Source: Marinomonas foliarum (GTDB taxonomy: Bacteria > Pseudomonadota > Gammaproteobacteria > Pseudomonadales > Marinomonadaceae). Taken from it: a stretch of DNA of 64,000 nucleotides. The notes under the pieces were generated by a model, which was given only the letters and a program-made list of their open reading frames with translations, was not told the origin of the DNA and made no database searches. This document shows, in pieces, positions 18,075 to 26,282 of this stretch. The position numbers were made by a program, and so were the translations under genes. The stretch's first letter is position 1, and each line of letters begins with the position of its first letter. Location: positions 1-64,000 of the forward strand of contig NZ_QPJQ01000020.1 in the NCBI RefSeq assembly GCF_003337275.1. Reading direction: 5' to 3'.

Positions 18075-19688
18075 ATGGAATCAATCATTCTATTTTCATT
18101 GGTACTAATCCTGCTGTTTATCGGCTTGCCGGTTGGTATTTCATTGGGCTTATCGTCCATACTATTTATTACTTTCTTCTCACATGACTCTCTGTCATCT
18201 GTGGCGATCTCTCTGTTTGGTGCTGGTCAGCACTATACCTTGCTCGCTATTCCATTTTTCATCATTGCCTCGTCTTACATGTCGACCGGCGGCGTAGCGA
18301 AGCGTTTGATTAACTTCGCCATTGCCAGCGTTGGTCACTTCCGTGGTGGCTTGGCGATGGCATCGGTATTGGCATGTATGATGTTCGCAGCCTTGTCTGG
18401 ATCCTCTCCAGCAACCGTTGTTGCCATAGGTACGATTGCCATTGCGGGTATGACACAAGTAGGTTACTCAAAAGAATTCGCAGCTGGCATCATTGCCAAT
18501 GCAGGTACCTTGGGTATTTTGATCCCACCATCCATTGTAATGGTAGTGTACGCGGCATCCGTTGACGTATCTGTTGGTCGTATGTTTTTGGCGGGTGTTA
18601 TCCCTGGCTTAATGGCTGGCGGTATGTTGATGCTAGCAATCTATGTGGTTGCACGTATCAAAAAGCTACCTGCTGAAGAGTGGAAAGGTTTTGGCCACCT
18701 TATTCGTGGTGGTAAAGAAGCAGGCTGGGGCTTGTTCCTAGTTGTTATCATCATGGGCGGTATTTATGGTGGTGTATTCACTCCTACTGAAGCCGCTGTT
18801 GTTGCTGCTGTGTACTCTATGTTTATCGCACTGTTTGTTTACCGCGATATGGGCCCATTAAAAGGTAAAACATGGACAAACGACAACGATGCTCCGCATG
18901 CTCGAGTTGGTTTTAATGGTACCGTTTATGGTGTGTCCTTCTTCCTAGTGTGGGAAATCATGTCCTTTTTCGTGTTCGCAGACAGCGAAACAGTGACCGG
19001 CGGTGACCGTGCTATTTGGGGCGCTATAATGTCCGTTGCCTTGGCGATTTTCTATGTTTACAAACGTTCTAGTAAAATAGAAGAATCCGTTGGTAAATGC
19101 TTGTCTGCAGGTGTGCCTATTTGGGGGCGAAACTTGTCTATGATGCTACGTGGCTTTTTTCCTTCTTTGTTTGGCGAAGAATCTCGAAAAGTTATGTTAG
19201 AAGGCACTAAGACAACCATCATGCTGATGTTTATCATCGCAAACGCTTTGCTGTTTGCTCACACCTTGTCTGCAGAACGTATTCCGCAAATGATCACAGA
19301 GTGGATGCTTGGTGTTGGCTTTAACTGGTTTACCTTCCTAATCGCTGTAAACATATTGTTGCTAATTGGCGGTCAGTTTATGGAGCCATCGGGTCTTTTG
19401 GTTATCGTAGCGCCTGTTGTATTCCCAATTGCAATGGAGCTAGGTGTTGACCCGATTCACCTTGGTATCATCATGGTGGTAAACATGGAAATCGGTATGA
19501 TCACGCCACCAATTGGTTTGAACCTATTTGTTACCTCCGGCATCACTGGTATGAGTTTGGCGCGTGTCGTAAAAGCGGCCATGCCATTTGTATTAGTATT
19601 GATGGTGTTCTTAGTGATGGTAACTTACATCCCAGCTCTTTCTACTGCATTGCCGTACAGCATCATGGGACCTGAAATCATTCAATAA
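18075..19688 (+). CDS. dctM: TRAP transporter large permease DctM
   Basis: A 537-residue membrane protein, the ion-coupled transport subunit. DctM signatures include FGAGQHYTLLAIPFFIIAS, FAALSGSSPATVVAIGTIA, GTLGILIPPSIVMVVYA, FTPTEAAVVAAVYS and MITPPIGLNLFVTSGI. Most DctM proteins have about 430 residues. The extra length is an insertion of about 110 residues at roughly 255-375, with two more hydrophobic segments, just after the FTPTEAAVVAA region. It is translated right behind dctQ, and a strong terminator follows. Confidence 0.92.
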   Translation: MESIILFSLVLILLFIGLPVGISLGLSSILFITFFSHDSLSSVAISLFGAGQHYTLLAIPFFIIASSYMSTGGVAKRLINFAIASVGHFRGGLAMASVLACMMFAALSGSSPATVVAIGTIAIAGMTQVGYSKEFAAGIIANAGTLGILIPPSIVMVVYAASVDVSVGRMFLAGVIPGLMAGGMLMLAIYVVARIKKLPAEEWKGFGHLIRGGKEAGWGLFLVVIIMGGIYGGVFTPTEAAVVAAVYSMFIALFVYRDMGPLKGKTWTNDNDAPHARVGFNGTVYGVSFFLVWEIMSFFVFADSETVTGGDRAIWGAIMSVALAIFYVYKRSSKIEESVGKCLSAGVPIWGRNLSMMLRGFFPSLFGEESRKVMLEGTKTTIMLMFIIANALLFAHTLSAERIPQMITEWMLGVGFNWFTFLIAVNILLLIGGQFMEPSGLLVIVAPVVFPIAMELGVDPIHLGIIMVVNMEIGMITPPIGLNLFVTSGITGMSLARVVKAAMPFVLVLMVFLVMVTYIPALSTALPYSIMGPEIIQ

Positions 19689-19740
19689 CGATTTAATTCC
19701 AAAGCGCACTTAATAATGTACGAAAACATTCATAAATTTT

Positions 19741-19765
19741 GACGCCCTTCGGGGCGTTTTTTTTG
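19741..19765 (+). terminator. Terminator after dctM
   Basis: The GC-rich arms acgccc and gggcgt with a ttcg loop are followed by a run of eight T. It is a textbook intrinsic terminator 53 bp past dctM. Confidence 0.9.
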
Positions 19766-19871
19766 TTTATTGTTTACAACTTTACAGCACTTTTTCCTCT
19801 TCACTCTATGGCTGTTTTTTGTTCTGATGGAGTAAAGCATTTATCATTCATTTGCATCTATAAGGATTTTA

Positions 19872-21632
19872 ATGATGCTATCAACCCGTTGGTTAAAAAC
19901 ATTCCGTCTTATTCCCTTACTTACTTTTGGTTCTTTTGCTCTCGCAGCAGAGCAAGCCGCCGATACCGTTGCTCCAGAAGGAGCCAACGGCATAGAAGAT
20001 AAAACCTTAGCTCACGCAGAAAAGTTCATGGTGGCGACAGCTAACCCAGAAGCCAGCAAAGTAGGCTATGATATTCTCAAAGCTGGCGGATCAGCGATTG
20101 ACGCCCTAGTTGCAGTACAAATGGTTCTTGGCTTGGTTGAGCCTCAATCATCCGGATTAGGAGGAGGCGCTTTTGCAGTATATTACGATGCAGCTAATCA
20201 GAAACTCACTACCTTTGATGGCCGAGAAACTGCACCGCAAGAGGCCTCTCCCGAGCTGTTTCAAGATGAAAACGGCAAGCCTTTAGCCTTCTATGACGCT
20301 GTAGTAGGTGGTCGTTCTGTTGGTACTCCAGGAACAGTTAAACTCATGGGTGACTTACATAAACGCTATGGCACTTTACCTTGGCAAGATTTATTAGCGC
20401 CAGCCACAGAGCTGGCTCAGAAGGGTTTTATCGTGTCTCCTCGCTTGGCAAATGCTATCCAGAGCAGCGCTGAGCGTCTATCTCGCTACCCATCAACAAA
20501 AGGCTACTTCTTCAATTTAGATAATACACCCGTCCAAGCCGGCACTCGATTAACCAATACCCAATATTATGACACCTTACGTTTTATTTCGACGTATGGA
20601 GCCGATGAGTTTTACACAGGGAAAATCGCAAAAAATATTGTTTCATCGGTACGTGGCGCCATAGACAACCCAGGAGTTCTGTCAGAGCAGGACTTCCTTA
20701 GTTATCGTATAAAAGAGCGCCCACCTATCTGTTTACCTTATAAAGAATATGACATTTGCGGCATGGGGCCACCAAGCTCTGGCGCCTTAACTGTTGGGCA
20801 AATTCTCGAAATTACTGAGCAATTCGACCTTGCAGCTTTAGGCCCTAACTCACCAGAAGCTTGGCAAATAATTGGGGAAGCATCTCGCCTTGCCTTTGCC
20901 GACCGTGGTCGTTACATGGCAGACACTGACTTTGTCCCGATGCCTCAAGGCTTATTAGACAAATCGTATTTGGCCGAACGAGCCAAGCTCATCACGAAAA
21001 ACAAAGCATTAGAGAGTGTTGAGGCTGGCGAGCCAGAATGGCGCCATCCGATCAAGCAAGCCAATGACATAGCGATTGAACTGCCTTCCACCAGCCATAT
21101 TTCTATTGTCGACAAAGACGGTAATGCCGTCTCTGTAACCACCACAATTGAAAATGCTTTTGGCTCAAATATGATGAGCAATGGTTTTTTGCTAAATAAT
21201 GAGCTGACAGACTTCTCTTTTAAATCTCACCAAGATGGCTACCCGATCGCTAACCGTTTAGAACCGGGTAAACGCCCTCGTTCTTCTATGTCGCCAACCA
21301 TTGTGATGAAAGACAACAAACCTTATTTGGTAGTTGGTTCCCCTGGCGGCTCCCGTATTATTGGTTACGTGGCCAAGACGCTTATCGCGCACCTTGAATG
21401 GGGCATGGATATTCAACAAGCCATTAACTTGCCAAATATGCTGAATCGATTCGGTACCTTTGATTTAGAAAAAGGTACACAAGCCGCATCATACGAAAGT
21501 GCGCTCAAGAAAATGGGCTACAAGGTGTCGGTACAGGATTTAAATTCTGGAGTGCAAGGTATCGTTATTCAGCCGAATGGTTTAGCTGGTGGCGCGGACC
21601 CAAGACGAGAAGGCTTGGTGTTAGGGGATTAA
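19872..21632 (+). CDS. ggt: Gamma-glutamyltransferase, exported
   Basis: A 586-residue Ntn-hydrolase that transfers or hydrolyses the gamma-glutamyl group of glutathione and related compounds in the periplasm. A signal peptide ends near FALAAEQ. The large-subunit part has ATANPEASKVGYDILKAGGS and GLGGGAFAVYYD. Self-cleavage should occur before Thr407 in PSTSHISIVDKDGNAVS, which makes Thr407 the catalytic N-terminal nucleophile of the small subunit. The substrate-site motifs RPRSSMSPTIV and VGSPGGSRII are present. The ATG at 19872 has AAGGA five bases upstream; the ATG at 19875 is also possible. It lies behind the dctM terminator, so it probably has its own promoter. Confidence 0.93.
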   Translation: MMLSTRWLKTFRLIPLLTFGSFALAAEQAADTVAPEGANGIEDKTLAHAEKFMVATANPEASKVGYDILKAGGSAIDALVAVQMVLGLVEPQSSGLGGGAFAVYYDAANQKLTTFDGRETAPQEASPELFQDENGKPLAFYDAVVGGRSVGTPGTVKLMGDLHKRYGTLPWQDLLAPATELAQKGFIVSPRLANAIQSSAERLSRYPSTKGYFFNLDNTPVQAGTRLTNTQYYDTLRFISTYGADEFYTGKIAKNIVSSVRGAIDNPGVLSEQDFLSYRIKERPPICLPYKEYDICGMGPPSSGALTVGQILEITEQFDLAALGPNSPEAWQIIGEASRLAFADRGRYMADTDFVPMPQGLLDKSYLAERAKLITKNKALESVEAGEPEWRHPIKQANDIAIELPSTSHISIVDKDGNAVSVTTTIENAFGSNMMSNGFLLNNELTDFSFKSHQDGYPIANRLEPGKRPRSSMSPTIVMKDNKPYLVVGSPGGSRIIGYVAKTLIAHLEWGMDIQQAINLPNMLNRFGTFDLEKGTQAASYESALKKMGYKVSVQDLNSGVQGIVIQPNGLAGGADPRREGLVLGD

Positions 21633-21652
21633 AAGCAAACATTCTCAATAGG

Positions 21653-22411
21653 TTATAGTAAGGCAATGGACTGCCAAACCAACCTTAACGCCATAGCGGT
21701 TAACACTATATTAAAAATTCGATGAAAATGACGATCAGGCATACGCTTTAGCACTTTAAGCCCAACCCAAGTACCTACTGCGCCGCTAATAACCATACAA
21801 AACAGTAAAGGCAACCAATCAACTAGCGGAAATCCAGCGACTTCAAAAACTGTAATTTTCAGCACATGCTGTAACGACATCGCGGCCGCAAATGTGGCAA
21901 CAGTTCGAAAACGGTCAGCGTGAATTTGCTTGATAAAAGCGGCCACTAACGGCCCCGTTGCGCCAGCAAACAAAGTAATAAAGGTCGTCACACCGCCTGC
22001 AATGACGGTTCCCCAAGGACCAAGCACCATTTTTGGTAGCTTTGGCCCCCAGCATAAATACAAAATAAATAACGCAATCGTTAAATACATAATAGCAGGT
22101 GGTAGCGAAACCAAGACAAAACTGCCAATAAAAGCTCCCAACAAGGCGCCTGGAACAAATGTTGCTATTAGCTTCCAGTCAATATGACGCCAGCTCATCG
22201 CCGCTCGACCAGCGTTAGACCCTAGCTGTGCGACGCCATGCAGTGGAATAATAAGCTGTGGCGGTAACACCTGCGCCATCACGCCAAGCAACATAACGCC
22301 ACCCCCCGCGCCAAAACTGGCGGTAAAAAAAGACGTTAATCCAGACACAATAACAAGAAGGATAAATAAGTGCGGAGACACTTGATCAAAAAGCAATGCA
22401 GTTAAATTCAT
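21653..22411 (-). CDS. TauE/SafE-family permease
   Basis: A 252-residue integral membrane protein with about seven or eight helices. The two family repeats are visible in TASFGAGGGVMLLGVMAQ and TLFAGATGPLVAAFIKQIHA. TauE/SafE proteins are implicated in the movement of sulfite, sulfoacetate or other organic anions; the substrate here cannot be told. It lies 96 bp downstream of dctD on the same strand with no clear terminator between, so it may be read together with dctB-dctD. Its stop is 20 bp from the convergent gamma-glutamyltransferase gene. Confidence 0.85.
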   Translation of the reverse strand: MNLTALLFDQVSPHLFILLVIVSGLTSFFTASFGAGGGVMLLGVMAQVLPPQLIIPLHGVAQLGSNAGRAAMSWRHIDWKLIATFVPGALLGAFIGSFVLVSLPPAIMYLTIALFILYLCWGPKLPKMVLGPWGTVIAGGVTTFITLFAGATGPLVAAFIKQIHADRFRTVATFAAAMSLQHVLKITVFEVAGFPLVDWLPLLFCMVISGAVGTWVGLKVLKRMPDRHFHRIFNIVLTAMALRLVWQSIALL

Positions 22412-22507
22412 ATCGTCGACAGGAAATCACATGGAATAAAGGCGGCAGGATAGCAAAATGGGCGTCTGAAATCTCAGCCACCCTATTCTTATTCGTGATA
22501 CAGAAAA

Positions 22508-23866
22508 TTATTGCTTATAAATATCTTTATCAAGATCGTACTTACGCATCTTGTCGTAAAGCGTTTTACGCGGTAAACCAAGAGCATCCATCGTCCCTTT
22601 GATGGAGCCTTTTTGGCGCAGCAATTCTTGCTCTAACAAGGTTTTTTCAAAGCGCTCTAATTGCTCAGGGAGCGTCATCACGCCTGGGTTGTTTTCATTG
22701 ATAATGATCTGATCAAACTCGAAAGACCCCGCCTCACCCATCAGCACATATCGCTCGGCTAGGTTACGTAACTCACGGACATTCCCCGGCCAATCGTAGC
22801 TCAGCAAGCTGTGCATTCGCGCGGCTGAAAGCGCTTCTGCCTCACGTTTATATTGGGCTATAGCCACCAAACAAAAATGCTGCCAGAGCAAAGAAATATC
22901 GTCCTTGCGCTCTCTTAGCGGCGGAATATCGACTCGTACAACGTTGAGTCGATAGTACAAATCTTCACGAAAGGTTCCACCTTCACTTAGCTGTTTGAGG
23001 TCAACCTTGGTCGCGGCTAAAATACGCAGATCCAGATCAATCGCCGTATTAGAACCTAAACGCTCTAGGCGACGTTCTTCTAACACTCTCAGCAAGCGGA
23101 TTTGCATAGACATCGGCATGCTTTCAATTTCATCAAGAAACAAAGTTCCGCCGTTGGCGTGTTCCAGCTTACCAATACGCTGCGTCTTGGCATCCGTAAA
23201 TGCGCCTTTTTCATGACCAAATAATTCAGACTCCATTATAGAATCTGGCACAGCGCCGCAGTTAATTGCCACAAAAGCATGACCACGACGAGAGCTGTGT
23301 TCATGAATATAACGTGCCACTAACTCTTTGCCCGTGCCCGTTTCCCCTTGAATAAGAATATCCGCACCGGTATCAGCTACATGCAACAACGCCTGACGCA
23401 GACGATGGATGCCTGGCGTATTACCAATAATCCGTGGTCCAGGGGCATTTTGCGCCGCCAATTCCAAACGTAAATTGCGGTTCTCTAAAGTAAGTTGTCG
23501 CTTTTCTGAGGCCCGGCGTACTACGTCTAGAAAATCTTCATTGGAAAAAGGCTTTTCAATAAAATCATAAGCGCCATCGCGAATGGCACTCACCGCCATG
23601 CTGATATCACCATGCCCCGTAATGAGAATAAAAGGAATTTCCGCGTCTATTTTTTTAACGTCTTCAAATAATTCTAAACCACTTTTACCGGGCAAATTAA
23701 TATCGCTGACAATCACACCAGACCAATCAAGAGAAAGCTTTTCAATGACGCCTTGCGCCGAAGCAAACTCAGCAACATCGAAGTCTTCCAGCTGTAAAGT
23801 CTGAGAAATCGCAATCCGAACGGCTTGCTCATCATCAATTAATATTACTTTCTTACTGTCTGGCAT
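22508..23866 (-). CDS. dctD: Sigma-54-dependent response regulator DctD
   Basis: A 452-residue activator in three parts. The receiver domain has phospho-acceptor Asp55 (VIVSDINLPG) and Lys105. The AAA+ domain has Walker A GETGTGKE (174-181), the sigma-54 contact loop GAFTDA (221-226, in place of the more common GAFTGA) and Walker B LFLDE (242-246). The C-terminal Fis-type helix-turn-helix is GTMDALGLPRKTLYDKMRKY. When phosphorylated by DctB it should drive sigma-54 transcription of dctPQM, whose promoter carries a matching -24 element. Its ATG overlaps the dctB stop by one base, so translation is coupled. Confidence 0.93.
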   Translation of the reverse strand: MPDSKKVILIDDEQAVRIAISQTLQLEDFDVAEFASAQGVIEKLSLDWSGVIVSDINLPGKSGLELFEDVKKIDAEIPFILITGHGDISMAVSAIRDGAYDFIEKPFSNEDFLDVVRRASEKRQLTLENRNLRLELAAQNAPGPRIIGNTPGIHRLRQALLHVADTGADILIQGETGTGKELVARYIHEHSSRRGHAFVAINCGAVPDSIMESELFGHEKGAFTDAKTQRIGKLEHANGGTLFLDEIESMPMSMQIRLLRVLEERRLERLGSNTAIDLDLRILAATKVDLKQLSEGGTFREDLYYRLNVVRVDIPPLRERKDDISLLWQHFCLVAIAQYKREAEALSAARMHSLLSYDWPGNVRELRNLAERYVLMGEAGSFEFDQIIINENNPGVMTLPEQLERFEKTLLEQELLRQKGSIKGTMDALGLPRKTLYDKMRKYDLDKDIYKQ

Positions 23867-26157
23867 TAGGGTTCCTCTGCTATAAGAGACTGAGATGACT
23901 GATGCTTAAAGCGAGGTAGACTAACACAAAACTCAGCACCGCCTTCGGTCAGGTTTTGAGCAACAATTTGACCTCCCATCACGTCTACAATTCGCTGGCT
24001 AATAGATAACCCTAAGCCCAAGCCTAATCCCGACGATTTGGAAGTAAAAAATGGTTCGAAAAGGTGTTTGGTAGCTTCTTCACTCAAGCCGTTCCCTGTG
24101 TCTTGTACACAAATAACGATCTGATCTTGCGTGGCTTTTTGTTTAATAAATACTCTACGCTCATTATTTGAATCTTCTAAAATAGCATCGGCAGCATTGG
24201 CTAATAAATTCACCAAGACTTGCTCTAAAAAGACCATATCGCCATTCACGATAAAATCTTGATCTTCAGCCACTACCAATTCAATGCCCACTTCCTTATA
24301 ACGTGGGGTCATGATTTTAAGTGCTCCCATTATAGCCGTTTGAACAGCTATTGGACCTTGCTGAACATCACCTTTGCGGGCAAACACTTTAAAGCGCGCA
24401 ATAATGTCACCCATGTGGTGACCTAGTTGGCTTATGTGCTGTAAATTAGCGTGGGCCTGCTCGTATTGACCACGATCCAAAAACTTTAAACCATTGCCTG
24501 CAAAAGCTCGAATAGCTGTTAATGGTTGGTTTAACTCATGATTCAAACCCGCACTTAATTGCCCTAACACTGCTAATTTTGCAGTTTGAATAAGCTCTCT
24601 CTGGGTGCCTTTATGCTCCTCAATTTCTTGACGAAGCCGAGTGTTAGCATCTTGCAATTCAAAGGTACGCTCCTTTACTCGCTCTTCAAGTTCGATTCTA
24701 GCCTGAGTAATATCTTGTTCAAAGCGCTTACGCTCTGTCATGTCATGGAAAGTAACCAAGTAACTTAGACGATTGGGTAATTGCATCTGACACAGGGTCA
24801 TCTCAACTGCTACCGCATGCTCTGAATAACACAGATAACCTTCACGAGTCAGAACTTTAACCCCTAAATCATTAGCTACCGTCAGCAGATCATCCTGATA
24901 ATGCATATCTGGGCCGCTTTTATTATAGGGTTGAAATAATATATTCAGAGGCTCTCCCACCAAAGGCGCCAATGGTTGACCCACCAACTGTTCAACTGCT
25001 GGGTTAAAGGACTCAATTCTGTAGTGCTCATCCAAAGTCACCAAACCTGCCTGTGTGTTTTGTATCACTTCACGAATATAGGCTTGATTGTGGCGCGTCA
25101 TTTCATTGGCGTCTGATCGCTCGCGCAACATACGGCTTCGCAGCAGTGCAAGTCCAAACAGCAGCCCTGTGATGGTCACACCACCAGCAAAAATTGCTCG
25201 CCATAGGGAGATTTCTTCATTAATGGTTTTCAGTGGCGCTAATATTGATATTTTAAAATCCAATAACCGAATAGGACGACTCATTCGCAAAAAAGACTGC
25301 CTTTGTAATATCTCAACCCCGTCAACAACAGTGTCTTCCAGAATGTCAATTTCTTGGGACTTCTCGTCAAAGTTTTTTTGATAGACAATCGCTAGCTTTT
25401 CAATGGATTTACCAAAATAACGTTGCGAGTCGGCAATACGCTGAAGTTCAGTATGAGACAACTCTCCTAATACTCGGTACAGCCAATTAGACCGAGAACT
25501 ACTAAATACAATACCGTCAGGATCCAATAATAAAAATTCGTAATGTTGATTGGCAAAACGCTTTTCGAACTGTGTTAAGTCGACTTTTACAACAGCGACA
25601 CCTATAACAGAGTCGCCTTCATAAACAGGATATGAGAAATAATAACCACGGCGGTTAGATGTTGTACCAAGGGCATAATAACGCCCAGGCTTACCTTGGA
25701 TGGCGTCTTTAAAATAAGGCCGGAAAGCAAAGTTACGTCCGACAAAACTGGCACTCTCTCGGTAGTTAGAAGCGGCGATAGTCAAGCCATCAGTATCCAA
25801 AATATAGCTGTCAGACGCTTCTGTAATGCGGTTAATTTGTTCCAACTCACGGTTGAGCTGATTAATATCCGATTCAAAACCATCTCGAAGTGCTTTACTA
25901 ACACGGTCGTTGGAGGCCAATAATGTCGGCATATGTTGGTATTTGGCAATTGCACTTTCCAAGACACTGGCAAGCTGATTTAGCTGCTCAAAAGAATCAA
26001 TCCGCAGCTCTTTAACTTGCTGATTGCGTAATGCTTCCCCACCCTTCAAAATAGACAAAGAAGAAATGATGAAAATAATAATATATAGCCAAAAAACATG
26101 CTTTTTCATGCGGTTAGCATCGAACAATTTTGCAACAAAACGATTACTTTGATTCAA
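23866..26157 (-). CDS. dctB: C4-dicarboxylate sensor histidine kinase DctB
   Basis: A 763-residue membrane kinase. One helix near residues 19-41 and another near 318-341 bracket a periplasmic double-Cache sensor (SYILDTDGLTIAASNYRESA, FVGRNFAFRPYFKDAI, GRYYALGTTSNRRGYYFSYP), the typical DctB layout. A PAS domain, a coiled coil and the dimerisation helix with His540 (GLNHELNQPLTAIR) follow. The ATPase domain has NLLANAADAI, DTGNGLS and GLGLGLSIS. It senses dicarboxylates outside the cell and phosphorylates DctD. It is the first gene of the dctB-dctD unit. Confidence 0.93.
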   Translation of the reverse strand: MNQSNRFVAKLFDANRMKKHVFWLYIIIFIISSLSILKGGEALRNQQVKELRIDSFEQLNQLASVLESAIAKYQHMPTLLASNDRVSKALRDGFESDINQLNRELEQINRITEASDSYILDTDGLTIAASNYRESASFVGRNFAFRPYFKDAIQGKPGRYYALGTTSNRRGYYFSYPVYEGDSVIGVAVVKVDLTQFEKRFANQHYEFLLLDPDGIVFSSSRSNWLYRVLGELSHTELQRIADSQRYFGKSIEKLAIVYQKNFDEKSQEIDILEDTVVDGVEILQRQSFLRMSRPIRLLDFKISILAPLKTINEEISLWRAIFAGGVTITGLLFGLALLRSRMLRERSDANEMTRHNQAYIREVIQNTQAGLVTLDEHYRIESFNPAVEQLVGQPLAPLVGEPLNILFQPYNKSGPDMHYQDDLLTVANDLGVKVLTREGYLCYSEHAVAVEMTLCQMQLPNRLSYLVTFHDMTERKRFEQDITQARIELEERVKERTFELQDANTRLRQEIEEHKGTQRELIQTAKLAVLGQLSAGLNHELNQPLTAIRAFAGNGLKFLDRGQYEQAHANLQHISQLGHHMGDIIARFKVFARKGDVQQGPIAVQTAIMGALKIMTPRYKEVGIELVVAEDQDFIVNGDMVFLEQVLVNLLANAADAILEDSNNERRVFIKQKATQDQIVICVQDTGNGLSEEATKHLFEPFFTSKSSGLGLGLGLSISQRIVDVMGGQIVAQNLTEGGAEFCVSLPRFKHQSSQSLIAEEP

Positions 26158-26282
26158 GTGTTTATCCTAATATATGTGCTAACTAATATGTTTCTTAGAT
26201 TGAATTCATCAGGCCTTTCAGGCATCTTTGGATAACAGGTGAAATTGTGCACCTTTTATGAATTATATTAAATAGGATCAAA

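Noticed and set aside
21087-21098. Loss of the catalytic threonine in gamma-glutamyltransferase
   Set aside because: The usual TTHYS reads TSHIS, but the first Thr (407), which is the nucleophile, is retained.
23189-23206. GAFTDA in DctD as a sign of lost sigma-54 contact
   Set aside because: Only the fifth residue differs from GAFTGA; the Phe and Thr needed for contact are present and a sigma-54-like promoter exists in the locus.
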